A program made the translations under genes and the position numbers. Positions 1-8,257 of a stretch of DNA of 26,249 nucleotides are shown piece by piece. The notes beneath the pieces were generated by a model. That model had not been told where the DNA came from and made no database searches. It saw nothing but the letters and a program-made list of their open reading frames with translations. The DNA lies in contig JBHEMX010000011.1 in NCBI GenBank assembly GCA_046262355.1, forward strand, positions 1-26,249, written 5' to 3'. Position 1 is the stretch's first letter. The number at the start of each line of letters is the position of its first letter. Source of the stretch: DATADD01 sp046262355. GTDB lineage: Bacteria; Actinomycetota; CADDZG01; WHSQ01.

Positions 1-1140
1 GCCGTCGACGATGCCCTGGAGGCTCGTGCCGTCGACGCTCGTGTGCACCGCGCGGCGGATGTGCGAGAGCGCGACCTCGCGCCCGAAGTGCCGGCAGACC
101 ATCGCGAGGCACGCCGCGCCGCAGTCCATCTCGTCCACCTGCCGCACGTGCGGGAAGCGGCGGATCCGCTTGGGCTTCTTGACGAAGCGCCCTTCCCTCG
201 TGGCGAAGGGCCCGCGGGCCTCTTCCGCCACCCCCGCCACGCCGTCGACTTCGAAGATCGGTTCGGCCTGGTCTTCGCTCACGGGCGGGGGAGCCTGAAC
301 CTCTGCCGGGAGGAGCTCGTCGCCGAAGTCGAGCGGGACATTTGCCACCGTCTTGTAGTCGTACTGTTCGACGCGCTGCTCGATACGGGCGCGAAAGGAC
401 GGATAAGCCTGCAGCAAGCCTCCGAAGGCCTCCTGGCTCAAGCGCAACAGCCGGCACTTAGAGACAGCTTCAACCGTGGCGGCGCGCGGGCGGCGCGCGA
501 GTAGAGAAGCCTCGCCGAAGAAGTCGCCTCTCGAGTAGTACGCGGTATCGCGGCCGTCCAGGTCGGCGCGCAGACGGCCCTCCTGCACGACGTACATCGG
601 TCCGGCCTCATCGCCCTGCCAGATAACGATCTCTCCCTTGGGGACGTCCACGACCTCCAACTCCCGCAACATCGCCACCATGGCGTCTAAAGGAAGATCT
701 GCGAACTCGGAATGAATGCGGATGAAGCCGTCGAGAGCGCGCTGCTTGACCTGTAGCTCGAAGTACTCGCGAACCGCGGGGTTGGTGGCAACCAGGCCGG
801 AAAACACTGCAGCGTCGAGGCGTAGCGCCCGGACCTCGGCGCTTGCCCGCACCGTCGCGGTCCGAGTGCTCCTCTCCAGCAGGCCGATCTCGCCGAAGCT
901 ATCGCCTGCCTCCAAAACCCTGAGCGTCATCTCGTCACCGTGTTGGCCGGTCTTGACGACGCGCGCCCGGCCGGTCACGAGCACGTAGAGGGCATCCGCC
1001 TGCTCCCCCTCGCGGACGATGACGCTGCCGAACGCATAGGTAACTGGGACGAAGCTCGCAGCAACGAGGCGTCGCACTTCGGGAGGCATGAATCTGAACA
1101 GCGGGAGCTCTTCGAGGACGAAGCGTTCAGAGATCCCCAT
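1..1140 (-). CDS. Peptidase C39-containing ABC transporter with two N-terminal cyclic-nucleotide-binding domains (N-terminal part)
   Basis: The frame is open for 380 codons from ATG 1140 to the window edge, so only the N-terminal part is seen. Two cNMP-binding domains come first, at about residues 12-130 and 150-262. Each carries a phosphate-binding-cassette signature (FGEIGLLERSTRTATV; FGEASLLARRPRAATV) with the conserved Arg. After an acidic linker, a C39 peptidase domain starts near residue 330 (RQVDEMDCGAACLAMV), with the oxyanion Gln and catalytic Cys (about residue 340) in place. Membrane and ATPase domains should follow beyond the edge. The family (PCAT, HetC-like) cuts double-glycine leaders and exports the core peptide across the membrane. 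The start overlaps the end of the upstream PpiC-like gene by 14 bases, so the two are probably translationally coupled. It fits the Gly-Gly precursor at 2923-3096. The two cNMP domains suggest export gated by a nucleotide, which is inference. Confidence 0.88.
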   Translation of the reverse strand, partial: MGISERFVLEELPLFRFMPPEVRRLVAASFVPVTYAFGSVIVREGEQADALYVLVTGRARVVKTGQHGDEMTLRVLEAGDSFGEIGLLERSTRTATVRASAEVRALRLDAAVFSGLVATNPAVREYFELQVKQRALDGFIRIHSEFADLPLDAMVAMLRELEVVDVPKGEIVIWQGDEAGPMYVVQEGRLRADLDGRDTAYYSRGDFFGEASLLARRPRAATVEAVSKCRLLRLSQEAFGGLLQAYPSFRARIEQRVEQYDYKTVANVPLDFGDELLPAEVQAPPPVSEDQAEPIFEVDGVAGVAEEARGPFATREGRFVKKPKRIRRFPHVRQVDEMDCGAACLAMVCRHFGREVALSHIRRAVHTSVDGTSLQGIVDG

Positions 1141-2007
1141 GCCACACCACCCGCTCGTCCATCTCGCGCTGGATAGCGCGTTCAACGATCGTTTCTATCG
1201 CTCGTCTGCGCACCTCCGGATCGTCGAGCGACGGCGACGTCTTCTCGAGCACGAGGACGACGTGGAAGCTGCCATCTGCGGCGATAGGGCCGAGGAGATC
1301 ACTCTTGGTCGCGCCGACGAATGCCATGCGGAGGTCGGGATCGACATCTTCCAGGTAAAAGACTCGCCGCTCGAGTGTTGCGTTCGCGATCGCGGCGATC
1401 TCGGTCGACTTAAGGCCGTCTTCCTTAAGCGACAGCAGTCCTTCGCGCGCGCGTCTGCTGTATCGAAGCTCAGGTCTTCGCCGTCGACGCGGATCCAGTC
1501 GAGAGTCCTGCTCTGCACCAGCCGCAGCAGCGCGTCCTCGGTGGCCACCCGGCGGGTGAATTCCTCGCGGGCCGTATCCAAGCCGACCGGCGCGCCTCCG
1601 CTCTCTTCGACAAGCCGCTCGCGGACGGCGAGGAGGCCGGCGAAGTCCAGGGCGAGACGTTCGAGGATCCCTGAGCACACCGCAGTCGACCACACGCGCA
1701 CTTCGACTTCGTCTTCGGGGATCGGATCGCGCGTGGTTGGGGGACCGAGAGCTGAAGCGTGAGCCTGGCGCAGAACCGAGCGACGGACGTAGTCCATCCA
1801 TTCCTCGACGCTGAGGTCCCAGCGCTCAAGCCACCCCTCCAGCTCCTCCGCCGCGATCAGGCTACGTGCGTAGCGAAAATTGGCTGCCGCATCCTTCAAT
1901 TCGTCGTGGCTGGGGCGGCCGGAGCCGGCCGCATGGAAGAGGGCGATCCCCTCTCTGATCTCGCGCTCCACCGCACCCCACGCTCCGGTGTCGCGTCCGT
2001 GAGCCAT
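1127..2007 (-). pseudogene. SurA/PpiC-like putative peptide-maturation protein, frameshifted
   Basis: Two adjacent minus-strand frames together make one protein of about 293 residues. The N-terminal part (ATG 2007 down to about 1454) is helical and SurA_N-like (FRYARSLIAAEELEGWLERW). The C-terminal part (about 1450 to TGA 1127) resembles a rotamase domain (ATKSDLLGPIAADGSFHVVL...ERAIQREMD). The frame changes within a five-unit CG tract at 1444-1453; a change of one CG unit, or of one base, would restore it. Proteins of this kind occur in RiPP clusters beside C39 exporters and have been described as PpiC-related maturation proteins, but their role is not established. The start is uncertain: ATG 2007 follows GAGGTG very closely, and the frame stays open to 2205. 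The 3' end overlaps the transporter start by 14 bases. Without the frameshift being real, this would be an ordinary CDS. Confidence 0.65.
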
Positions 2008-2324
2008 CACCTCGTTCCAGCTAAGGCTGCAGCTCCCCAGGCTGAACGCGGCCCGGTCTCGCACCACGGGTGAATGAGTGGATCGATCCTCGCCGGCAGC
2101 GTCGGGTCTCGTGATCGCTCCTCGGGTAGCCGTGACGACCCAAAAACGATATTCCGCCGGGGGTGTGGGCACTCGATCAAGGCGCCTGCGTACGTCAGGA
2201 CGCACCGGGCCTGGTCACCAACTCAGATCGGCGCACCCCTCAACTCATCGCTAGAAATGGTCCACATGCGCGCTCGGACGAAACTGCTAGAGTCGGGCCG
2301 CGGTTCGTCTTGGAGGGAGAACGG
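2008..2324. other. Divergent intergenic region between the PpiC-like gene and lanD
   Basis: These 317 bases have open frames on both strands but no recognisable protein similarity, and they separate two divergent genes, so they probably hold both promoters. A TANNNT hexamer (TAGAGT, 2288-2293) lies about 30 bases before the lanD start and 19 bases before its ribosome binding site. I see no convincing -35 box and no inverted repeat that stands out. Confidence 0.4.
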
Positions 2325-2894
2325 GTGGAGACGCAGACCGGCGGGCTTCACCTTCTCGTTGGGTCCTGTGGCTCGATGGCGGTGCTCAGCCTGCAGACCT
2401 ACCTGGTGCACTTCAGCAAGGTGGCCGAATCGACCCGAGTGATCATGACTCGAGCGGCAGAGACGTTCTTGGTCGCCGGCGCAATCGAGGCCCTGAGCGG
2501 CAACCCCGTTTATCGGGATGGATGGCACGGCGGTCTCCGGGTGCCTCATCTGAATCTTCCCGAGTGGGCGGACCTCTTCCTGGTACTCCCGGCGACCGCC
2601 AACATACTGGCCAAGGCCGCGCACGGGATCGCCGATGATCTCCTGTCCTCGACCATCCTCGCCGCCGAGCCGCCGGTCTTCTTCGTGCCGGCGATGAATC
2701 CCGACATGTGGCAGCGGCGCCCGGTACAGAGGAACGTCCGGATGCTCGAGGAGGACGGCCATCACGTCATCACGAGTCCGCAGCTGCAGATTGGGTTCGA
2801 GGCCGCCACCGGCACGTGGGTCGAGAGCGACTTGATGCCAACGCCCGGCGAGGTGCTGGATGCGGTCTCGAACCTTCTCCCGAGCGACACATAA
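2325..2894 (+). CDS. lanD: LanD-like flavoprotein peptidyl-cysteine decarboxylase (HFCD family)
   Basis: The protein has 189 residues, the usual size for EpiD/MrsD-type enzymes. The GTG start at 2325 is chosen because GGAGGGAGA (2312-2320) lies 4 bases upstream; the frame stays open further 5' without recognisable sequence. Family landmarks are all present: the N-terminal flavin-fold strand (LHLLVGSCGSMAVLSL), the catalytic His in VPHLNLPEWAD (His75), the PASANT-like flavin motif (LPATANILAKAAHG, about 88-101) and the substrate clamp PAMNPDMW (122-129). Family members bind FMN and oxidatively decarboxylate a C-terminal Cys of a precursor peptide to an enethiol. The related CoaBC phosphopantothenoylcysteine decarboxylase is less likely, since the CoaB synthetase half is absent and the neighbours are lanthipeptide genes. 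It converges with the precursor gene, which ends in Cys, with 28 bases between the stops. Confidence 0.85.
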   Translation: METQTGGLHLLVGSCGSMAVLSLQTYLVHFSKVAESTRVIMTRAAETFLVAGAIEALSGNPVYRDGWHGGLRVPHLNLPEWADLFLVLPATANILAKAAHGIADDLLSSTILAAEPPVFFVPAMNPDMWQRRPVQRNVRMLEEDGHHVITSPQLQIGFEAATGTWVESDLMPTPGEVLDAVSNLLPSDT

Positions 2895-2922
2895 CCCGTC
2901 GCACCTCGCCGGCGGCAGTTGC

Positions 2923-3096
2923 TCAGCAATACGCAGCGTTGCCCTCTCGCCTCGCGGCGAAGCGTGTCGTCCCACCCTTCGCCTCTTCGGCCGCGTCATC
3001 GGGTGCCTCGAGGTCCGCGAGCGTCTCCTTGGGCAGCTCCACCTCCTCGTGCGACCTGTCACCCTGCCGCTTCTTCTCCTCTTCCGGTTTCGTCAT
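2923..3096 (-). CDS. lanA: Putative lanthipeptide precursor with Gly-Gly leader and C-terminal Cys
   Basis: A 57-codon minus-strand gene, ATG 3096 to TGA 2923, has a strong ribosome binding site (GGAGGAGGTGA, 6 to 8 bases before ATG). The leader (residues 1-42) is highly charged and contains ELPKETLADLEAPDDA followed by AEEAKGG, a typical double-glycine leader end for C39 peptidases. The core is residues 43-57, TTRFAARREGNAAYC. It has only two dehydratable residues (Thr43, Thr44) and a single Cys, which is the last residue. It lies between lanB and lanD and in the lanB direction, 89 bases after the lanB stop. What is seen is the reading frame, RBS, leader end and terminal Cys; that it is the substrate of this cluster is inference. 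Because neighbours carry frameshifts, a truncated core cannot be excluded: the next frame downstream encodes RCVLLSNCRRRGATGYVSLG. Confidence 0.72.
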   Translation of the reverse strand: MTKPEEEKKRQGDRSHEEVELPKETLADLEAPDDAAEEAKGGTTRFAARREGNAAYC

Positions 3097-3168
3097 CTCG
3101 TCACCTCCTCCCCACGGTTGGGTTCCTGGTCGGGTTCGTCCCTTGTTGCGTGACGAATCCTAGGCCCG

Positions 3169-3196
3169 CACCGTCTCGACGTCTGTCAGGACGGTG
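3169..3196. repeat. Inverted repeat across the lanB stop, upstream of the precursor gene
   Basis: CACCGTC (3169-3175) and GACGGTG (3190-3196) form a perfect 7-base stem with a 14-base loop. It covers the lanB stop codon (3186-3188) and lies about 73 bases before the precursor ATG. No T-run follows on either strand, so it is not a standard terminator. It could be an operator, or an attenuating or mRNA-processing hairpin that sets the lanA to lanB ratio. Confidence 0.4.
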
Positions 3197-6100
3197 ACGT
3201 TTCTTCAGTATCGCCCGCCGAATCTCGCCTTACCTGTGCCTCGTACAGGCGCACCAAGAAACTGTAGAGCACGAGTTCCTGGGCCCTCTGGGCCGAGCGC
3301 AGCATCCGGTTGGCGTGCAGATGGACGTAGCTCGGGGCCAGCCCCTCGAGACCCATGGACAACCGCCCGGCCCCCGCGAGCGCGCGCAGCTCCGCGACGA
3401 GCGGCGCGTTGCGCTCGGAGCGGGCGCGCAGGATCGCAAAACCCGGCTCCAATGGGCTCGTCTCGTCTGTCACAGGATCGATCAGATCCTCGAGCGCGGG
3501 GCGTTGCCGGCGGAAACGCTCACCGATCTGACGGCCGAGTGCTCCATCGAGGCGATGCCCAGCGGCGAAGCTCGCACGCACCTTGCGTATCACGTCGAGC
3601 TTGATCCCGGTGCCGAACCCGAGATCGGACAGGAGCATGTCCATCCCGCGCAGCGCGAGCTGCCAGCGCTCGCGCCCGCCCTCGTCACCGCGCTCCAGCC
3701 CGCGCACGATCTCGATCACCGCGTCGCTGTCGGCGTGGAACAGCTCCTCTGCCAGCAGCATCCCCTCCGGCCCCCCGTACCGCTCCACCTCGCGCTCGTA
3801 GGTGTCGAACCCCAGGCGCCGGACGCGCCCGTCGTCGAGCAGCGACGCGATGGCGGCCGCGAGGTCGGGGCCAACCTCGTCGCGCAATCGCGCCGGCTCT
3901 CCGTGGAAGCGCAGCCGCAGGTGATAGTCAGGATCGCCATAGCGGATGAAGAACCAGCGATCGGCCGCGCCCGCGTTCATGACCTTCTTGCGCAGCGGGG
4001 CGACGACGTCGCGCAGCGCCGCATCGGCGGTCGCCTCTCCCATGTAAAGGTTTGCGTACAGCCATTCCGAGCCGGGGGCAAAGGTGCGGCGAAAGCCCGT
4101 TGCCACGATCGCAGGCAGCCTCTTCTCCTTCTCGGGCGGAGCCGGCTTCGCCACGGCGAACGGCACCACGAGCTCGTGGACGAACGAGCCTTCGGGGCCG
4201 CGCGCGCACAGCCGGCCGGGGGGCGGGAAGAACTCCTCGAGCGTCGCCTCGTCGCGCCTCCGTACGAGGTGGACGAAAGACTCCACCGACAGAAGGTTGT
4301 CGAGATCGACGAGCAAGGCGTTGTCGTAGTCGGCAAGGACCACGTATCGAGGGAGCTTGCGCTCGGTCCGCCAGGCTTGGACATCACGGAAAAGAGCGGC
4401 ATCGCTCTTTGCGCCCAGCCGGCGAAGCTCTTCCGTGGCCACGCGCCAGGTGGCCAGCGAGAGCACGAGGCGCCCGAAGCGGACGCGCGGCAAGAAGGGA
4501 GCCGTCCCCAGAACCCCCCAAGTCCACATCAAGTCTTCGGCTACCCCCTCTGCCTGGAGTGCGCACAGGAAGCGGTAGAGCGGAACGCTGCGCCGGGAGA
4601 AGTCATGGGCGCTCGTCAACCGCGGGATCACCCTTCGGCTGAGGCGCTCGGACGTGAGCACGATACGGCCGCCGCGTAGTGAGACCAGCAGATCGGTGAC
4701 GGGTATCTGCCGGGTGCGCGGCGCCCCCGAGCGACCGAGATAGGGGATCTCGTAGCCGCGCAGCACCGGGCGAAGCAGGATGTTGCCGATGCCCCCTTCG
4801 GGCAGGTGAACGATCTCGGCAAAGACCGCCTCGGGGTCGAGAGCCTCCTCAGCCTTCAGATATCGCCCGACGTCCTCGCGCAGCACGGGATCGGCGTGGC
4901 AGAAGCGCCCCAGAAGTCGCGCCCCAGACGGCCCTCCCGCGCCTCGGAGGTGGACCTGAAAAGCGCCCCGATCTAGCGCTTCGTCGGACGAGGCCGCAAC
5001 GGTCGCCATCGCGGCCAGCGACAAGGGAAGTGGGGCCTGCACGTCTCCGGCCATGTCCTCGATGTCGCGCCGAGAGAGGACGATCTCCTGCGCGCCTTTA
5101 GCCGTCGCCTGAATCAGCTTCGTCAGGAGAACCTTGTGGCGCCGCCCCCACGGCGCCCGCTCGTCGGAAGTCGCGGGAAAGACAAGCCTCCTCAGCAAAG
5201 GAGCGGGCTCGGCTCCGCGTCCGAAGCCGATGCCGGCCTCGCCGTCGAGCGCTTCGACCAAGGGAACGGCGCGTCCCTCGTAGCGTCGCTGGAACTCGGC
5301 GCGGAAACGATCGAGCTCGTCCTCCGAAGCCACCCCGCCAAGGCGATGGAGGATCCTGATGCCGCGCTCGATCTCGTCGACGAGCTCGGCCGACAGCGTC
5401 GCCGCGGGCGCGGGCTTGACCATGTCGACCTGAAAGAGGCGAGGCATCTCCACCTCGGCGGGAAGATCCTCGAGGGACCGGAAGATGGCCCGGTAGCGCT
5501 CGGGCGCAGCGCCGACCCCCGCCCCGTCGATCTCGGCGAGGGCCGCCCCGACCTCGTCGAGACGATCGCCGACAGGCTCGGTGCTATCGCTCTTGCGAAG
5601 CTGCTCGATCAGCGGCTCGAGCGGCTCGGGGCCGGTAACGGTCATGCCGAAGTCGGCCACCAGCACCTGCTCGGCAATGAGCCGATCGACATAGGCGCGG
5701 GCGGCATCGGAAGACAGCCCTTCCTCCTTCAGGGACATGACCAGTAGTTCGGGGGTCGCGCCTTCGCCCGCGCGCGTGAGCAGCGACGTCGAGGTAGTGG
5801 GAGTCGGGCACGGCAACGAGATGGTAGGAGCGCGACTTGCCGCCCCAGCGCGATTCGACGAAGCGAACGTGACCGGGGGTTCGATAGAGGCTCGAGTTCG
5901 GGCGGAACGAAAGCGTGCTCCGGATCCCGGGGTCATTCGTGAGCGCTTCGGTCAGTGCAGAGAGATAATCCATGTCGAGGCGGGTGTGTCGCTCGTAGGC
6001 AGCCCTATTCTCGAACACGAGGCGGGTTTGCCCCACGATGCGCCCGACCGAGCATCCGGCCAACAGCCCGAAGGGGGTCGCCCGCGCCGCCATGCGCGCG

Positions 6101-6423
6101 AGATAGCGCACGAGCGCTCGCTCGGCCCTGCGCCCTCGCCGGGATTCCGGGTCGCGCTCCCACAGCGCGATGCCGTTGTCGAGGTCTGGCGATGCGACGA
6201 ATATGGCCTCTCGCACCTCCGGGCGGGCGAGCGCGTCCCGGATGCGGGCACGCACTTTGGCCCGATCGGCACTTATGGCCGCGTCGAGATCCTCGCCGCT
6301 CTGCAGTGCTGCAGGAGCCTCCAGGCCCTCGCCGAATCGTTGGGCTTCATCGAGGGCTAGGAGTGGCGTGCGCAGCGCGAAGAAATCCGCTGCGGTCAGC
6401 GACCCGGCCAAGTCCTTGGTCAC
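3186..6423 (-). pseudogene. lanB: Full-length lantibiotic dehydratase LanB, one frameshift
   Basis: Two frames join into a class I dehydratase of about 1079 residues, close to the size of NisB-type enzymes. The N-terminal frame starts at GTG 6423, whose GTGA overlaps the lanC stop. It has FFALRTPLL (about 14-22), RATPFGLLAG (about 114-123) and RPNSSLYRTPGHVRFVE. The second frame, from about 5780 to TGA 3186, carries the rest of the glutamylation domain and a complete SpaB_C elimination domain (DRWFFIRYGDPDYHLRLRF; SYVHLHANRMLRS). The family glutamylates Ser/Thr from Glu-tRNA and eliminates to Dha/Dhb. The frame switch is at about 5778-5790 (GTCGCTGCTC on the minus strand); adding back GC gives the expected SHYLDVALLTRAG. 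As read, the gene gives only about 212 correct residues, so it is non-functional unless this is a sequencing error. Confidence 0.88.
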
Positions 6424-7713
6424 GTGCCGGCGGCTGTGCCGAGCGGGAGCGAGGCCAGCAGGAGACGATCCCATGACGGCTCGACCGAGGTGGTTGCGGC
6501 GAGAAGGACGAGCGCGATTCCGGCGGCACCGGTCAGGAATCCCGGGTCCGGATGCCCCTCCACCTCACCGTTGGGCTTAGGCAAGCGGTGGGCGAACCCT
6601 GCGATCCCATCGCTGTGCGTGCGCATCTCAAGCGTCTTTTCGACCCAAGTTGCCGCCGCGCGAGCGAGTGACGGGTCACCGGTCGATTGGTGCATCCGGT
6701 TGAACAGGTGAGCGAGCCCCGTGGCTCCGTGACAGACCGTCGCATCGACGACGCCGGCTTCCTCCGTGGGCCTCGAAGCGGCACGGCGGGCGATGCCCGC
6801 GGCCTCTCGATCCCAACGCGGATTCCGGGCGCCGCGGGCGGCGACGAGAAGTGCCGAGGCGATGCCGGGGTCTCCCTAGCACCACGCCGAGCGGGCAGGC
6901 GCAGCCTCCTCGCCCGGGATCCAAGACTTAGGAAAGCAAACGTGGGGATCGTCGAGCTTGTTCGCGAGCGTCCACGACACGACGGCTTCGAGCAGATCCG
7001 AAGCCCGTTCGCTCTCGAGGCCGGATGCGCAGACACCCCCCGAGGAAGCCGATGACGCCGGGGACGCCGTGGGCAACGCCCAAGTTGTACTCGCGGGGCG
7101 GATAGAGATCCCGCCACCGAGGCGACACCCATTCCCGCAGGCTGACCCACGTGGTCCCGTCGTCGGTGACTTCGGCCGATTCCTCGAGACGATCGAGGAC
7201 GCGTCCGATCAGGTCGACGGCGCCGGGACGCGGGAGCCGCTCCAGCGCGTAGACGCCGATGCCAACAAGGCCCTCGATGAGGTCGAAGGTCCGGGTCCAC
7301 GGCGACTGATCGAGGTAATGGAGAAGCGCGTCGTCGATGGGACCGAGCCGGTCGCTCTCCGAGCTAGACAGCCGGGCCTTCAGGTGCTCGATCGTCCACG
7401 CGATCCCCGTGAACCCCTCGTAGAGCGACGGGCCCATCGGCGTCTCTGCGAGCGCCCTGGCGGCGCGTCGTAAGTGACGCTCGGCGATGTCGCGGTAGCG
7501 GTCGTTCGCGTACGCCTCGGCCAGATAGGAATAGAAGAGCGCGATGCCGGCGCTGCCGCCGGCGAAAGAGAAGTCGGCTGCCGCGGACTCGGAACCGGCG
7601 AGCGCGTCGGCGAGCGCGTCGATGACGTCCTCGGCCTCATCCCGAAGCGATCCTTCGATCAGCGGCCGCCACATGTGCTCGGCGCTTCGTTGCGTCGCCG
7701 CCAGCCCGCCCAT
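6420..7713 (-). pseudogene. lanC: Lanthionine synthetase C-like cyclase LanC, frameshift plus in-frame TAG
   Basis: The joined product would have about 430 residues, normal for LanC, with the alpha/alpha-barrel repeats FAGGSAGIALF, YEGFTGIAWTIEHL, DLIEGLVGIGVYAL and LGVAHGVPGVIGFLGG. The frame changes at a six-C run on the plus strand (7036-7041; G6 in the gene). The next frame continues with GVCASGLESERASDLLE and reaches SAWC, the first zinc ligand. The following codon is TAG (6876-6878) where the family has Tyr (CYGDPG); the same frame then resumes GDPGIASALL, DATVCHGATGLAHLFNRM (the other Cys and His ligands) and the C-terminus to TGA 6420. LanC enzymes bind Zn and add Cys thiols to dehydroamino acids. 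The ATG at 7713 is chosen as the first start in frame, after GGGGG. The 3' end overlaps the lanB GTG (GTGA). Confidence 0.85.
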
Positions 7714-7974
7714 GCAGCCCCCATGGCCCCCGATTCCAAGTCGGAAAGAGAAAGTCTAGGCTCGGGCACCACCCCGCGAGCTACTTCTGCTTCGTTTCGC
7801 GTCACCCTAACAACCACTCGGCTGCTGGAGCGCCCGGCTCCGTACCCGCGCGTGTACGCGTGGACCTTCTCCGCCAACTGTGCTCCAGCGGAGCGCCGCG
7901 GTCCGCGCGCCCAACCGGAAGTCGAGGGCGGGGGCACCCTTGAGCCTCCACCTCTCAGGAACGGCCACGATTTG

Positions 7975-8047
7975 TGGACCAGAGGGGAGTCGAACCCCTG
8001 ACCTCACCCGTGCGAGGGGTGCGCTCTACCAGCTGAGCTACTGGCCC
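7975..8047 (-). tRNA. tRNA-Ala (anticodon CGC)
   Basis: The minus strand folds into a complete 73-base cloverleaf. The acceptor GGGCCAG pairs with CTGGTCC and contains the G3:U70 wobble pair that identifies alanine tRNAs, with A73. The D arm is GCTCAGCTGGTAGAGC. The anticodon stem CACCC/GGGTG encloses the loop CTCGCAC with anticodon CGC, reading GCG codons. The T arm is AGGGG TTCGACT CCCCT. CCA is not encoded. Its 3' end faces the lanthipeptide cluster. Confidence 0.95.
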
Positions 8048-8223
8048 GGAGCGCCGATCCTAGCCGGGGAACCTCGGCGCGCCTACCTCCGTGCCGTCCA
8101 CCACGTATGCGGTGGGGCACGCGCCGCACGATCACCTCGCGGAGTCACCGAGTATGGGCTCGGGACGCGGGACCGGTACAAAGCTCCCAATCCGGTCTGG
8201 TAAATAGTCCCTCTGGACGGTTG

Positions 8224-8243
8224 ACACTCCTATTAACACTCCT
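8224..8243 (+). repeat. Tandem ACACTCCT repeats in front of yezD
   Basis: ACACTCCT occurs at 8224-8231 and again at 8236-8243, twelve bases apart, inside the otherwise unassigned stretch 8048-8257. The first copy overlaps a consensus -35 box TTGACA (8221-8226). No good -10 box is found at 16-18 bases. The pair sits just before the yezD ribosome binding site (GGGAGAG, 8244-8250), so it may be a regulator site; this is inference. Confidence 0.35.
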
Positions 8244-8257
8244 GGGAGAGTATCGCC

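Noticed and set aside
2223..3062. Minus-strand open frame across lanD and lanA
   Set aside because: Its product is Arg/Pro-rich and matches nothing; lanD (plus) and lanA (other minus frame) explain the region with RBSs and motifs.
3315..4679. Long plus-strand open frame (454 codons)
   Set aside because: It lies antisense to lanB, whose product has clear domain landmarks; the plus-strand frame shows no recognisable protein and is a by-product of high GC.
7824..7889. GCTGGAGC / GCTCCAGC inverted repeat
   Set aside because: Eight bases with a 50-base loop; expected by chance in GC-rich DNA.
7659..7937. Possible second precursor gene between lanC and tRNA-Ala
   Set aside because: The frame is Arg/Ser-rich, lacks a Gly-Gly leader end and a Ser/Thr/Cys core, and overlaps the lanC start. 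I see nothing definite in 7714-7974 beyond a TAGACT box (minus, 7753-7758).
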